Positions 24,706 to 32,651 of a stretch of DNA of 36,441 bases are shown in pieces. Under the pieces are notes generated by a model. The model worked only from the letters and a program-made list of their open reading frames with translations, was not told the DNA's origin and made no database searches. The DNA comes from UMGS1696 sp964457685 (lineage in GTDB: Bacteria; Bacillota; Clostridia; Oscillospirales; CAG-272): assembly GCA_964457685.1 (NCBI GenBank), contig CAYWFS010000020.1:1-36441 (forward strand). The letters run 5' to 3'. How positions within the stretch are numbered: position 1 is the stretch's first letter; every line of letters begins with the position of its first letter. The translations under genes and the position numbers were made by a program.

Positions 24706-24736
24706 AAAGACGGTACGAAAGGATTATTTACATATT

Positions 24737-25513
24737 ATGATGAAAACTGTATTTGACAGACCTGCCGCACTTACCGATGTTCCGCTGCACTACTGTCCCG
24801 GATGCACACACGGTATCGTACACAGACTTGTTGCAGAGGTAATAGACGAGCTTGGTATCGAAGGTAAAACGGTAGGAATCGCACCTGTAGGCTGTTCCGT
24901 ATTTGCCTACAACTACTTCAACTGCGACATGATAGAGGCGGCTCACGGACGAGCTCCGGCAGTTGCAACAGGTGTTAAGAGAACTCACCCCGAATGCGTG
25001 GTATTTACATATCAGGGTGACGGTGACCTTGCCGCTATCGGTACTGCCGAAACCGTTCACTCCGCAACAAGAGGCGAAAACATTACAATAATTTTCATAA
25101 ACAACTGTATTTACGGTATGACGGGCGGTCAGATGGCTCCCACTACTCTCCCCGGTCAGGTTACAACCACAACTCCCTACGGACGTAAGCGTAATATTCA
25201 GGGAAATCCCGTAAGAGTTTGCGAAATGCTCTCCACTCTTGACGGTGTTGCTCTTGCCGCACGAGTTTCCGTTGACACTCCGAAAAACGTAAACTCCGCA
25301 AAGCAGATGATAAAGAAAGCATTCCAAAACCAGCTTGACGGAAAGGGATTTTCGATTGTCGAGGTTCTTTCCACCTGTCCCACAAACTGGGGTATGACTC
25401 CGAGAGATGCATTACAGTGGCTTCGTGACAACATGATGCCGTACTACCCTCTCGGTGTATACAAAGATTCCGCCGCACTTCGTGACGAGGATGACAAGGA
25501 GGAAAACAAATGA
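24737..25513 (+). CDS. korB: 2-oxoacid:ferredoxin oxidoreductase, beta (TPP-binding) subunit
   Basis: A 258-residue subunit with the CPGCTHG cluster near the N-terminus and the thiamine-diphosphate motif GDGDLAAIGTAETVHSATRG followed by NNCIYGMTGGQ. It binds TPP and the 2-oxoacid. The first ATG at 24737 is followed by a second in-frame ATG at 24740. The only Shine-Dalgarno candidate, AAAGGA, lies 13 bases away, an unusually long spacing. The stop overlaps the start of the gamma subunit gene by 4 bases (ATGA). Confidence 0.95.
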   Translation: MMKTVFDRPAALTDVPLHYCPGCTHGIVHRLVAEVIDELGIEGKTVGIAPVGCSVFAYNYFNCDMIEAAHGRAPAVATGVKRTHPECVVFTYQGDGDLAAIGTAETVHSATRGENITIIFINNCIYGMTGGQMAPTTLPGQVTTTTPYGRKRNIQGNPVRVCEMLSTLDGVALAARVSVDTPKNVNSAKQMIKKAFQNQLDGKGFSIVEVLSTCPTNWGMTPRDALQWLRDNMMPYYPLGVYKDSAALRDEDDKEENK

Positions 25514-26040
25514 CGACACGCATTATATTTGCCGGAAGCGGTGGTCAGGGAATTCAGTTCTCGGGTAAGCAAATGGCAAAAACAGGAATGTACATGGATA
25601 AAAACGTAACATTTCTTCCGTCATACGGTCCTGAAATGAGAGGCGGCACATCAAACTGCACCGTTGTTATCGCAGACGAGGAGATAGGCTCTCCCAGTGT
25701 GTCTTCCCCCGATATTCTTGTCGTAATGAACAAACCGTCCTTTGACAAATTCGAGCCTAAGACCGCTGTAGGAGGAACGATTTTCTGCGACTCCACACTC
25801 ATTGACAAGAAATCCGAAAGAGACGACATAAAAGCTGTTTACATTCCCGCTACAGAAATGGCTGAGGAAAACGACCTCGGCGGCTTTGCAAACGTAATAA
25901 TCCTCGGAAAGCTTCTCAAGGAGACGGGTATTTTCACATACGAAGACTTTGAGCATTATCTTGTATCGAGCATTCCCGAAACAAAGTCCGCACTTATCGA
26001 GAAAAATAAAAAAGCTCTGAGTCTCGGATATAATTTCTGA
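25510..26040 (+). CDS. korC: 2-oxoacid:ferredoxin oxidoreductase, gamma subunit
   Basis: A 176-residue gamma subunit: FAGSGGQGIQFSGKQMAK at the N-terminus, SYGPEMRGGTSNCTVVI, then ILVVMNKPSFDKFE and NVIILGKLLKETG. The ATGA overlap with korB, AGGAGG 7 bases upstream and the shared operon indicate tight stoichiometric coupling. A strong terminator follows. This completes the delta-alpha-beta-gamma set of a heterotetrameric enzyme. Confidence 0.95.
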   Translation: MTTRIIFAGSGGQGIQFSGKQMAKTGMYMDKNVTFLPSYGPEMRGGTSNCTVVIADEEIGSPSVSSPDILVVMNKPSFDKFEPKTAVGGTIFCDSTLIDKKSERDDIKAVYIPATEMAEENDLGGFANVIILGKLLKETGIFTYEDFEHYLVSSIPETKSALIEKNKKALSLGYNF

Positions 26041-26063
26041 TATTAAATTGGCTTATTAACAAC

Positions 26064-26115
26064 AAAAGAATCGACCTGTATTACGATGATGTAATTTACG
26101 GTCGATTCTTTTTTT
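26064..26115. terminator. bidirectional terminator between korC and the rhamnosidase-like gene
   Basis: A 13-base perfect stem (26064-26076, AAAAGAATCGACC; 26100-26112) with A/T runs on both sides closes the + strand operon. On the - strand it follows the rhamnosidase stop at 26118 at once, so it serves both convergent units. Confidence 0.9.
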
Positions 26116-26117
26116 AT

Positions 26118-28280
26118 TTAGTAATTTGTCTCAGCTTCGTATATTCCCGTGAATCTTGTCGGCAGAGGCAGTTTGTCGCTCATCTTCCCCGGATTTGTCG
26201 GATAAAGACCAACAACGTAGCGGAAATAGAGGTAAACGGGTACTGCCGCCCAGCCGTGACAAAGACTTCCGGCATATCCGAAATCGTCTCCTCCTACTGC
26301 TGTTTCCCAGAATGTGGTAGCACCTCTTTCAAGCATCATTCCGTAGACCTCAGCTATCTCCGAGAACACACGTCTTCCGTAGATTTCAGGTCGCTTCATC
26401 ATTGCGTCGTATTTATAGATACTGCAAGCAAGAGTTACGGGGATAAGCTCACTATTCTCCGCAAGATTTACAAGAACTCTGTCAAGCTCAACGTCGGGGC
26501 ATATTCCGCTTGTAACAGCAAGAGACTGCGTTATCTGTGCAAGGTGATGTCTTTCGCCTGATTTTTTGCCGATTTTAGTGTAATAAAGTCCTCTTTCGTT
26601 GTCGTAGAATGCACGGTGAGCGGACTCATTCAGCTTTCTCGATTCGTTTTTGAATTCTTCTGCCTTATCGCTGTCTCCGAGGTAAGAATATATCTTCGAG
26701 AGGCTGTCGTATGCCATTGAAACAAATGCGGCAAGGGGAAGGTCGTAGGTTATTTCGTCCTCCGTACAGGTTTTACCGATCGTTCCCTCAAGACCCGGCT
26801 TCCATTCGTAAAAATTCCAGTATTCGTATTCGGCAAGTATCGGAATAAGTCCGTTATCCTCTGTACGTCTTATAAATTCACGGCAAATTTTTTCGCATAT
26901 CGGAACATATTCTCGGACAAATTCACGGTCTCCGCTGAAAAGCAGATACTCCCACATCTGAACGCTGTATATCGCACTGAACGCAGGTATGGTTATCGAA
27001 ACTCTCGCAGGGGAACAAAGCTCAAGCATACTGTCATCTCTGAGCGAAAGTCCCATCAGTCTGAGAGAAGACTTTGCAAATTCGTATTCCTTGAAAGAGT
27101 AATAGCCGCAAAGCATTTGATTTCTCGAATCCATTGTATAAAGAGCTTGCTCTCTCCACGGGCAATCCTCGTAATGCTCATGCATACACATAAGGAGAGT
27201 TCGTTTTGAGACCTCGTATATTCTGTTATGCAAGCTGTCGGCACAGGTGAATGAAATATCGTCTGTTGTCGGATAATCGGTCGGTGTGATTCCGGCATAA
27301 TGAACGGACGCTTTCTCCGCATATATTTGAAGCATGAGATACCTTCCGCCCGAACGCTTGAAAGGATGAATAAACTCAAATCTGCCTGCTTTTGCTTTAA
27401 TTCGAGCGGCAAAATTTCTTCCTCCGACGTAGGTTCTCGGACGCATATCATCAAAATGCTCACTCCAACCGACAAGTATCTCACACTCTATCGGAAGCTC
27501 TATATCAAGGGTTATAAGTCCCGCCTCTTCCCTGCCGACATCGTATACGACATATATTCCGTCAGCTCCGTCTTCACGAACAAATTCCACTCCGCAAGCC
27601 GATTCTCCCGTGCGTGTTCTTTCACCGAACCCGAGATAGGAGTACTGCATTCTTTCACCAACGGAGCCTCGTCTGTTTCCGTCTATGAAAGAGCCGTTTG
27701 ATACGCAGCTTACCTTGCATTTTTCCTTTATTTCAAGCTTTTTTATAGGTCTTTTATAAAGCGTTTTAAATTCTCTTGTTACGACAGCCTTTGTATATGT
27801 GATGCTGTCGCAAGTTCCGTCATACTCAAATGAGAACGAAAGCTGTCCCGACACCTTATCGACTGCTCCGCTTTTATAGCACGGGTCTATTGAGCATACG
27901 GTGTTTTCGTTCGACACGGCTATTTCTCGTCCGTCCTCGGTAAAGGAATACATTACTCCCGGTGTTCCCACTCTGTATGTGGAGCTGTCTTCGTTCTGAC
28001 AATACGCAACTATTTTTACGTTATTTTCTCCGTCCGAGAGAGCATTTGTTATATTAAGAGAATCGTACACTTTGTATGTATCGGGATAATCCGCATACTG
28101 ACCGCCGTCAAAAAACTTTCCGTTTATATACACGGCATAATCAGAGTCCGCGGTTATATGAAGAATATACTCATGTCCCTGCTTTTTCTCGATTTTTTCG
28201 TAGAAGTCGGCATATGCGTTAACTGTATGGAGCAACTCTTCGCACCATATGAATTTTGCATTTCTGAAAATTTCGCTCAT
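26118..28280 (-). CDS. GH78-like alpha-L-rhamnosidase, cytoplasmic
   Basis: A 720-residue glycoside hydrolase without signal peptide. The N-terminal part holds beta-sandwich segments (DSDYAVYINGKFFDGGQYADYP). The (alpha/alpha)6 catalytic region has the GH78-type cluster HYEDCPWREQALYTMDSRNQ, EYEYWNFYEWKPG, GATTFWE and LCHGWAAVPVYLYFRYV. The acid-rich cluster and the FWE/HGW pair match GH78 and related families, in which a conserved Glu is the general acid. It would act inside the cell on imported rhamnose-containing oligosaccharides or glycosides, but specificity is unproven. GGAGG lies 5 bases before the ATG and the gene is 13 bases after the dehydrogenase gene, so both are probably one operon. 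Confidence 0.87.
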   Translation of the reverse strand: MSEIFRNAKFIWCEELLHTVNAYADFYEKIEKKQGHEYILHITADSDYAVYINGKFFDGGQYADYPDTYKVYDSLNITNALSDGENNVKIVAYCQNEDSSTYRVGTPGVMYSFTEDGREIAVSNENTVCSIDPCYKSGAVDKVSGQLSFSFEYDGTCDSITYTKAVVTREFKTLYKRPIKKLEIKEKCKVSCVSNGSFIDGNRRGSVGERMQYSYLGFGERTRTGESACGVEFVREDGADGIYVVYDVGREEAGLITLDIELPIECEILVGWSEHFDDMRPRTYVGGRNFAARIKAKAGRFEFIHPFKRSGGRYLMLQIYAEKASVHYAGITPTDYPTTDDISFTCADSLHNRIYEVSKRTLLMCMHEHYEDCPWREQALYTMDSRNQMLCGYYSFKEYEFAKSSLRLMGLSLRDDSMLELCSPARVSITIPAFSAIYSVQMWEYLLFSGDREFVREYVPICEKICREFIRRTEDNGLIPILAEYEYWNFYEWKPGLEGTIGKTCTEDEITYDLPLAAFVSMAYDSLSKIYSYLGDSDKAEEFKNESRKLNESAHRAFYDNERGLYYTKIGKKSGERHHLAQITQSLAVTSGICPDVELDRVLVNLAENSELIPVTLACSIYKYDAMMKRPEIYGRRVFSEIAEVYGMMLERGATTFWETAVGGDDFGYAGSLCHGWAAVPVYLYFRYVVGLYPTNPGKMSDKLPLPTRFTGIYEAETNY

Positions 28281-28293
28281 TTTTACCTCCGAT

Positions 28294-29577
28294 TTATAAA
28301 AGCTCTGCCGCAGACAGTATTTTCAGCAGCGTTATGCGGTTTCTTGCGTATGGTGCATATCTCAGCGATTTTTTTATAAATTCTTCACCTGACGGGAGAT
28401 CGATATTTTCGGCAAGCGTCGGAACGTCTGCAAGAGAACAAAGCTTTATTATCTCGTCGGATGTAGGCAAGGTTTCGTTTGCTTCCGCAAGTTCACGCTC
28501 AATTCTTTCTGTATCGTCAAGCTTTATCTGAGCAAGACTGCTTGATGTAAGCGTTCCTCCGGGTAGATTTTCCTTCAGAATGCCGGTGGTAAGCTCACCG
28601 AACACAGGCTCTATTACAGCCTCCGAAAATACCGCAGACAGGTTCATATTTTTTATTTTTTCGTAGTCAAGACCATGCTCCAATGCTTTTTTATACGCAT
28701 CTGTTACTGCAATCAAGCCGACAGCTACCTTTTCTCCGTGAAGTGCGTCCGTATCCTCATTTATGCGATGCATTTCCCAAAGGTGCGACATATGATGTTC
28801 GGCTCCGGATGCAGGACGTGAGTTTCCCGTAAGCTGCATTGCAAGTCCTGACAGGAGAAGTGCGTACATGACCTTTGTGGTATATTCCTTTTCGTCTGTT
28901 TCGGCTCTGTGCTTGATTGCGGACACCATATCATCCACGGCTTCATATTCGATTGCGACTATCTCGGGGCAATAATATTCATCGCAGAATATACGACCTA
29001 TTTTCCAGTCAAAGAGAGAGCAGTATTTTCCGAGAACGTCACCGACACCGGAGGCTGTAAGTTTTTTCGGAGCAGTACAGAACACCTCGGGAGACGCAAA
29101 CACTGCTATCGGCGGATGTGCTTCAAAGGTCAGCTTCTGTCCGTACCATGTCATTGCCGCAACTCCCGAAAGATACCCGTCAACACTTGCGGCGGTGGGA
29201 TAGGAAACAAAAGGAAGTGACATGGAATGTGCGGCATATCTCGTTATGTCATGCACCGAACCCGAACCGCAGGCAATAAGCACGTCAGGCTTGTTTTCAC
29301 GAACAAAGCTTTCGGCTTCAGACGCAAACACCTCCGTTGCATGAGCATTTCCCGAAAGAGTAAGCACTGCGGAGAGCTTTATATTTTTCGCTATATCCGC
29401 AACAAATTTTTCGGTATTCTCATCGCATATGACGCATGGAGACTTATATCCCTTTGAACCTATGTATTCTGCCATAATTGACGGTGCGTTTGAATCTATA
29501 ACAAACTCCTCCGTTATTATATCGTGCCGTCTTCCGCATGAGCAGCTTTCGTGAAGTCTTTTTACTCCCTCGAACAT
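28294..29577 (-). CDS. sn-glycerol-1-phosphate dehydrogenase-like (AraM/EgsA family)
   Basis: A protein of about 427 residues in the iron-containing alcohol dehydrogenase/glycerol-1-phosphate dehydrogenase superfamily. It has an early CSCGRRH segment, the NAD-binding GSGSVHDITRYAA, SYPTAASVDGYLSGVAAMT, a metal-binding Asp in SGVGDVLGKY and histidines in GAEHHMSHLWEM and LHGEKVAVG. In B. subtilis AraM reduces dihydroxyacetone phosphate to sn-glycerol-1-phosphate. The frame stays open to a GTG at 29619 and ATG 29613, but neither has a suitable ribosome binding site. The listed ATG at 29577 has GAGG 8 bases upstream and gives a family-like distance to CSCG. The partner gene is the rhamnosidase. 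Confidence 0.85.
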   Translation of the reverse strand: MFEGVKRLHESCSCGRRHDIITEEFVIDSNAPSIMAEYIGSKGYKSPCVICDENTEKFVADIAKNIKLSAVLTLSGNAHATEVFASEAESFVRENKPDVLIACGSGSVHDITRYAAHSMSLPFVSYPTAASVDGYLSGVAAMTWYGQKLTFEAHPPIAVFASPEVFCTAPKKLTASGVGDVLGKYCSLFDWKIGRIFCDEYYCPEIVAIEYEAVDDMVSAIKHRAETDEKEYTTKVMYALLLSGLAMQLTGNSRPASGAEHHMSHLWEMHRINEDTDALHGEKVAVGLIAVTDAYKKALEHGLDYEKIKNMNLSAVFSEAVIEPVFGELTTGILKENLPGGTLTSSSLAQIKLDDTERIERELAEANETLPTSDEIIKLCSLADVPTLAENIDLPSGEEFIKKSLRYAPYARNRITLLKILSAAELL

Positions 29578-29635
29578 ATCGTTTACCTCGATTTCCGTTC
29601 TATATTCGTTCATCCTCACATACCATTTAACAAAG

Positions 29636-29650
29636 CTTAAAGAATTTAAG
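29636..29650. promoter_or_regulatory. inverted repeat in the divergent intergenic region
   Basis: CTTAAA-GAA-TTTAAG is a perfect 6-base inverted repeat between the divergent dehydrogenase and DUF4830 genes. It could be an operator for both. No convincing -10/-35 pair is seen nearby on either strand. Confidence 0.35.
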
Positions 29651-29661
29651 GTGGAGGATAT

Positions 29662-30156
29662 ATGTTTATCTACACGATTCGTGCAAGCACACTGAAATTT
29701 TTCTGTGTTATCGCTCTTTCAGTTGCCGTACTATGCACTGTAATACTTACGATTCCCGAATACACTCCCGTCTCCACAAAGGCAGTAGCAGCCGAAAGTG
29801 CAAAATACCGCTACGACAAGATAAAAACAAACGATGACATTGTTGATTTTCTCGCTCAGTTCGGTTGGGAATGTGAAAAAACTCCGCTTGAGGAAGTAAA
29901 AATACGCATTCCCAACGAATTTGACAAGGTAATGAACTCCTATAACGAGCTTCAACGCGGTCAGGGACTTGATTTATCTAAGTATCGAGGAAAGGAGGTT
30001 ACACGCTACACCTATCGCATAACGAACTACGCAGACTATGACGGAGAGGTTATGGCAAACGTGATACTTTACAAAAACCGTGTTATCGGCGGAGATCTAT
30101 GTACCTCCGATGTAACGGGCTTTATATGCGGCTTCACGGGAATCAAAGCTTCATAA
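29662..30156 (+). CDS. DUF4830-type exported or membrane-anchored protein
   Basis: A 164-residue protein with an uncleaved signal or single transmembrane helix (about 10-30, LKFFCVIALSVAVLCTVIL), then a compact domain. The domain carries NDDIVDFLAQFGWE, RIPNEFDKVMNSYNELQRGQG and KYRGKEVTRYTYRITNY. These segments are typical of DUF4830 (PF16112), found mainly in Clostridia and without known function. GGTGGAGG lies 7 bases before the ATG. It diverges from the dehydrogenase gene. Confidence 0.85.
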   Translation: MFIYTIRASTLKFFCVIALSVAVLCTVILTIPEYTPVSTKAVAAESAKYRYDKIKTNDDIVDFLAQFGWECEKTPLEEVKIRIPNEFDKVMNSYNELQRGQGLDLSKYRGKEVTRYTYRITNYADYDGEVMANVILYKNRVIGGDLCTSDVTGFICGFTGIKAS

Positions 30157-30233
30157 GTCATATTATATAGCATCACTTCGCAAATTGCAACATCAGATAA
30201 TCAATTTCTTATCAAATTCCGTCATAAATACAC

Positions 30234-30292
30234 AAAAAGCAGTACCGCCGATATGCCAATACTATGGCAGAAAAATCGGAAGTACCGCTTTC
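30234..30292 (-). terminator. terminator of the DUF3472 gene
   Basis: A long imperfect stem (30234-30252 with 30275-30291, GTACCGCTTT side) lies just after the - strand stop codon, and the - strand continues in a T-run (TTTTTGTG). The 77 bases between the + strand DUF4830 stop and this hairpin show nothing recognisable. Confidence 0.65.
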
Positions 30293-30299
30293 TTTATTT

Positions 30300-31523
30300 T
30301 CAGAATTTGCTGAGGTCTATTTCGGGACGAACCAGCTTACTTTCATCAACCGTGAAATATGTGTCAAGCTGTGAATTTTCGGAGAAGAAGCCGCAGTTAT
30401 TGAGGTAGAAGTGATTGTCAACAACACCTCCGCCGTAGTCCTGACGCTGTGCTTTTCTTGCTGTGTTATCTCCTGTCAGACGCATACGGGTAACGGGAAC
30501 CCACTTGCCGCCCTTTGTAACAGCCCACTGGTTAGAGAAGTTTGCTCTGCGGTAGTTGTGACCGTTTGTATCAATGAAGCTTTCGAGGAAGGAATGCGGT
30601 CCCTGTACCCATGTCTGTGTATCGGGTCTGAGGAATGAGCAGAACAGCTCCCAGCATTCGGTTTCGGGGAAATAGAAGTATGCGGTAAACTCGGTCTTAT
30701 TGTTTTCTACCGGACGAATATGACAGAGGAACTTGTATGTAACTCCCGATGTCCAGTTGTAATCCATAAAGGACTGACCGCCGGAGCCTTCGTTTCCGAA
30801 TTCGCCTGTATGTACGCTCGGATTCTTGCGGAGTACACGAACTCTCTTATCCTCGGGAATTTCGGAGGGATCATCTGTAACAAAAGGTGCCCAAATCGAG
30901 AAGAGGAGCTTACGAACACCGCTGTCGCAAACCTGCATTCCGAAATAACCGCCGTTGAAGCCGATAGCCATTCCGTATGTACCGTCGGGGTCTTCGCCGG
31001 GATTAATTGTAACCTCGTTGTAGAACCATTCAACGTCATCACCTGCACCGGAAATATCGTATCCGCAGTGAACAGACGGACCTCTGCGTATCCAGTAGAA
31101 GTCGTTTGCATCGCTCACTCTTGCGTATGATGCCATTTCGTCATCGGAAATTCCTTCAACCTTTAAAGCGTTCGGGAAAGCGAAGGTATCCCACTCTCTG
31201 CTTACGCCACATACAGCAACATCAACGTAGCCTGCTTTAGCTTCATATGTGCCGAGAGCTATTTCCTTTTCTCCGCTCTTTACGCTTACTTCGTTTTCGG
31301 GTTTGCAAAGTCCTACCTTAATAACGGAATCCCCTGTGTTTTCGCACATGAGAGTCAATGTAAGTGTTGCGTCCTTCTTTGTTTTGAAGAAAATGTGGTA
31401 CTCCTTATTCGAGTCGCTCCAGTCAGTCCAACCGTTCGGAGTTATGCCGTCCTCGTCACTCTGGGGCTTATTTGTGATAAAAGAGTTGCCGCCGAGAGGT
31501 ACGATGATGAATTTCTGTTCCAT
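30300..31523 (-). CDS. DUF5077/DUF3472 domain protein
   Basis: A 407-residue protein starting MEQKFIIVPLGG. The first 120 residues (KEYHIFFKTKKDATLTLTL, VKSGEKEIALGTYEAK) match the beta-sandwich, lectin-like DUF5077 pattern. The following part (FYWIRRGPSVHCGYDISG, YGMAIGFNGGYFGMQVCDSG, the TWVQGPHSFLESFIDTNGHNYRRA segment and VTRMRLTGDNTARKAQRQDYGGG) is DUF3472. These domains are often secreted and joined to carbohydrate-active enzymes, but no signal peptide is visible here. The function is unknown; binding or processing of a carbohydrate ligand is inference. The ATG at 31523 has AAAGG 9 bases upstream. The promoter carries a perfect palindrome. Confidence 0.8.
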   Translation of the reverse strand: MEQKFIIVPLGGNSFITNKPQSDEDGITPNGWTDWSDSNKEYHIFFKTKKDATLTLTLMCENTGDSVIKVGLCKPENEVSVKSGEKEIALGTYEAKAGYVDVAVCGVSREWDTFAFPNALKVEGISDDEMASYARVSDANDFYWIRRGPSVHCGYDISGAGDDVEWFYNEVTINPGEDPDGTYGMAIGFNGGYFGMQVCDSGVRKLLFSIWAPFVTDDPSEIPEDKRVRVLRKNPSVHTGEFGNEGSGGQSFMDYNWTSGVTYKFLCHIRPVENNKTEFTAYFYFPETECWELFCSFLRPDTQTWVQGPHSFLESFIDTNGHNYRRANFSNQWAVTKGGKWVPVTRMRLTGDNTARKAQRQDYGGGVVDNHFYLNNCGFFSENSQLDTYFTVDESKLVRPEIDLSKF

Positions 31524-31543
31524 TTTGTTCTGCCTTTCTGATA

Positions 31544-31556
31544 TGTAGTCACTACA
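31544..31556. promoter_or_regulatory. palindromic operator at the DUF3472 promoter
   Basis: TGTAGT-C-ACTACA is a perfect 13-base palindrome that covers the predicted transcription start of the DUF3472 gene (about 31549) and touches its -10 hexamer. Position and symmetry suit a repressor site, perhaps GntR-like. No regulator gene is in the window. Confidence 0.55.
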
Positions 31557-31584
31557 TTGTAGCATAATACACCGGCTTTTTCAA
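31556..31584 (-). promoter_or_regulatory. promoter of the DUF3472 gene
   Basis: On the - strand, TTGAAA (31584-31579), a 17-base spacer and TACAAT (31561-31556) with extended -10 TGC. The start is near 31549, inside the palindrome. Confidence 0.65.
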
Positions 31585-31623
31585 GTATGCCACCGTCAAA
31601 AAGAAGCAAATGCCGTAATTTAC

Positions 31624-31652
31624 TTGAATTTTACGACTTTTTGTGATAAAAT
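31624..31652 (+). promoter_or_regulatory. promoter of the 5'-3' exonuclease gene
   Basis: TTGAAT (31624-31629), a 17-base spacer and TAAAAT (31647-31652) with extended -10 TGA. The start is near 31659, downstream of an in-frame start-like codon at 31643, which supports ATG 31685 as the real start. Confidence 0.65.
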
Positions 31653-31684
31653 ACCTAAGTTATTACAATGAAGAGGAAGAAAAA

Positions 31685-32554
31685 ATGCAGGAACGTCTTT
31701 TGCTGATAGATGGTCATAATTTACTTTTTCGTATGTTTTACGGAATGCCCGACGAATATTACACGGGAGGCGGTGTTAAATTCAATGCGGTATACGGCTT
31801 TGCTTCCGCAATTGCAAAGGTAGTGGAAATGCTTCGCCCAACACATATGCTTGCCGCATTTGACTCCCCCGAATGTGGTGACAGACGTGAGCTTGACTCC
31901 GCATACAAGGCAAACAGACCCGATTTTTCCGATGCGGAGCCGAACGACTGCCCTTTCACACAGCTCCCCGCAATATATGAAATGCTTGAAATAATGGGAA
32001 TCCCCCATGCGGAAATACACGGCTGTGAGGCGGATGACGTTATATCTTCTTATGCTGTCGAATACGGAAACACGACAGATGTAGTCATAATGTCCACCGA
32101 CAAGGACTACTGGCAGCTGATAAGTGAAAACGTCTCCATCCTGAATTACAAGGGCTATGACAGCACTCTCGTAACTCCATACACCGTTGAGCAAAAATTC
32201 GGTGTAACTCCCAAGCAGTTCGCAGATTTCAAGTGCCTTGTCGGAGACAAATCGGACAATATAATCGGAGTCCCCGGAGTCGGACCAAAGCGTGCGGCAG
32301 AGCTTCTTTCAAAATACGGCTCGATAGACGGAATATACGATAACATTGATTCGATAGAACGTGCTGCAACAAAAAAAGCTCTCTGTGAATCAAGGGAAAG
32401 AATGGAGCTTAACAAAAAGCTCATCTACCTTTCGGGAGGAGAAGAGCTTCCCTATCCTATGGAGCTGCTAAGACTCGGTAGAATAAACGACTCCGGTATT
32501 TTCACACGGGCAAGAGAATGTGCCGAGAGGTTAAATGTCGGTATATCACGATAA
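31685..32554 (+). CDS. free-standing 5'-3' exonuclease (PolA N-terminal domain family)
   Basis: A 289-residue protein equal to the 5'-nuclease domain of DNA polymerase I without polymerase. Motifs are LLLIDGHNLLFR, RRELDSAYKANRPDF, ADDVISSYA, MSTDKDYWQL and the helix-hairpin-helix region LVGDKSDNIIGVPGVGPKRAAELL. Such stand-alone proteins (YpcP in B. subtilis, ExoIX in E. coli) help remove RNA primers and flaps. GAGGAAG lies upstream of the ATG. The gene stands alone among carbohydrate genes, with its own promoter. Confidence 0.93.
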   Translation: MQERLLLIDGHNLLFRMFYGMPDEYYTGGGVKFNAVYGFASAIAKVVEMLRPTHMLAAFDSPECGDRRELDSAYKANRPDFSDAEPNDCPFTQLPAIYEMLEIMGIPHAEIHGCEADDVISSYAVEYGNTTDVVIMSTDKDYWQLISENVSILNYKGYDSTLVTPYTVEQKFGVTPKQFADFKCLVGDKSDNIIGVPGVGPKRAAELLSKYGSIDGIYDNIDSIERAATKKALCESRERMELNKKLIYLSGGEELPYPMELLRLGRINDSGIFTRARECAERLNVGISR

Positions 32555-32576
32555 TATTTTGATTTGCCTATTATAA

Positions 32577-32605
32577 TTGACTTTATTTGATATTTGTGGT
32601 ATCAT
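32577..32605 (+). promoter_or_regulatory. promoter of the GH16 lipoprotein gene
   Basis: TTGACT (32577-32582), a 17-base spacer and TATCAT (32600-32605), preceded by TGTGG (extended -10). The core TGTGGTATCAT (32595-32605) is identical to that of the SLH protein gene. The leader is about 40 bases, with CAGGAG 5 bases before ATG 32652. Confidence 0.65.
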
Positions 32606-32651
32606 AATATGGTATGATTATTTTTATCACTATTATTTTACAGGAGTTTTT

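Noticed and set aside
23641..26040. Pyruvate:ferredoxin oxidoreductase
   Set aside because: The separate ferredoxin, alpha, beta and gamma genes and the alpha subunit signatures fit the Kor/Vor group better than a single-chain or Por-type enzyme; the substrate stays open.
31643..31684. N-terminal extension of the 5'-3' exonuclease
   Set aside because: The 31643 start lies upstream of the predicted transcription start; ATG 31685 has a clear ribosome binding site and begins the family domain.
31685..32554. Full-length DNA polymerase I
   Set aside because: Only the 5' nuclease domain is present and the stop is followed by another promoter; no polymerase motifs follow.
32577..32651. N-terminal extension of the GH16 lipoprotein
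   Set aside because: It covers the promoter hexamers and would put a long tail before the signal peptide.
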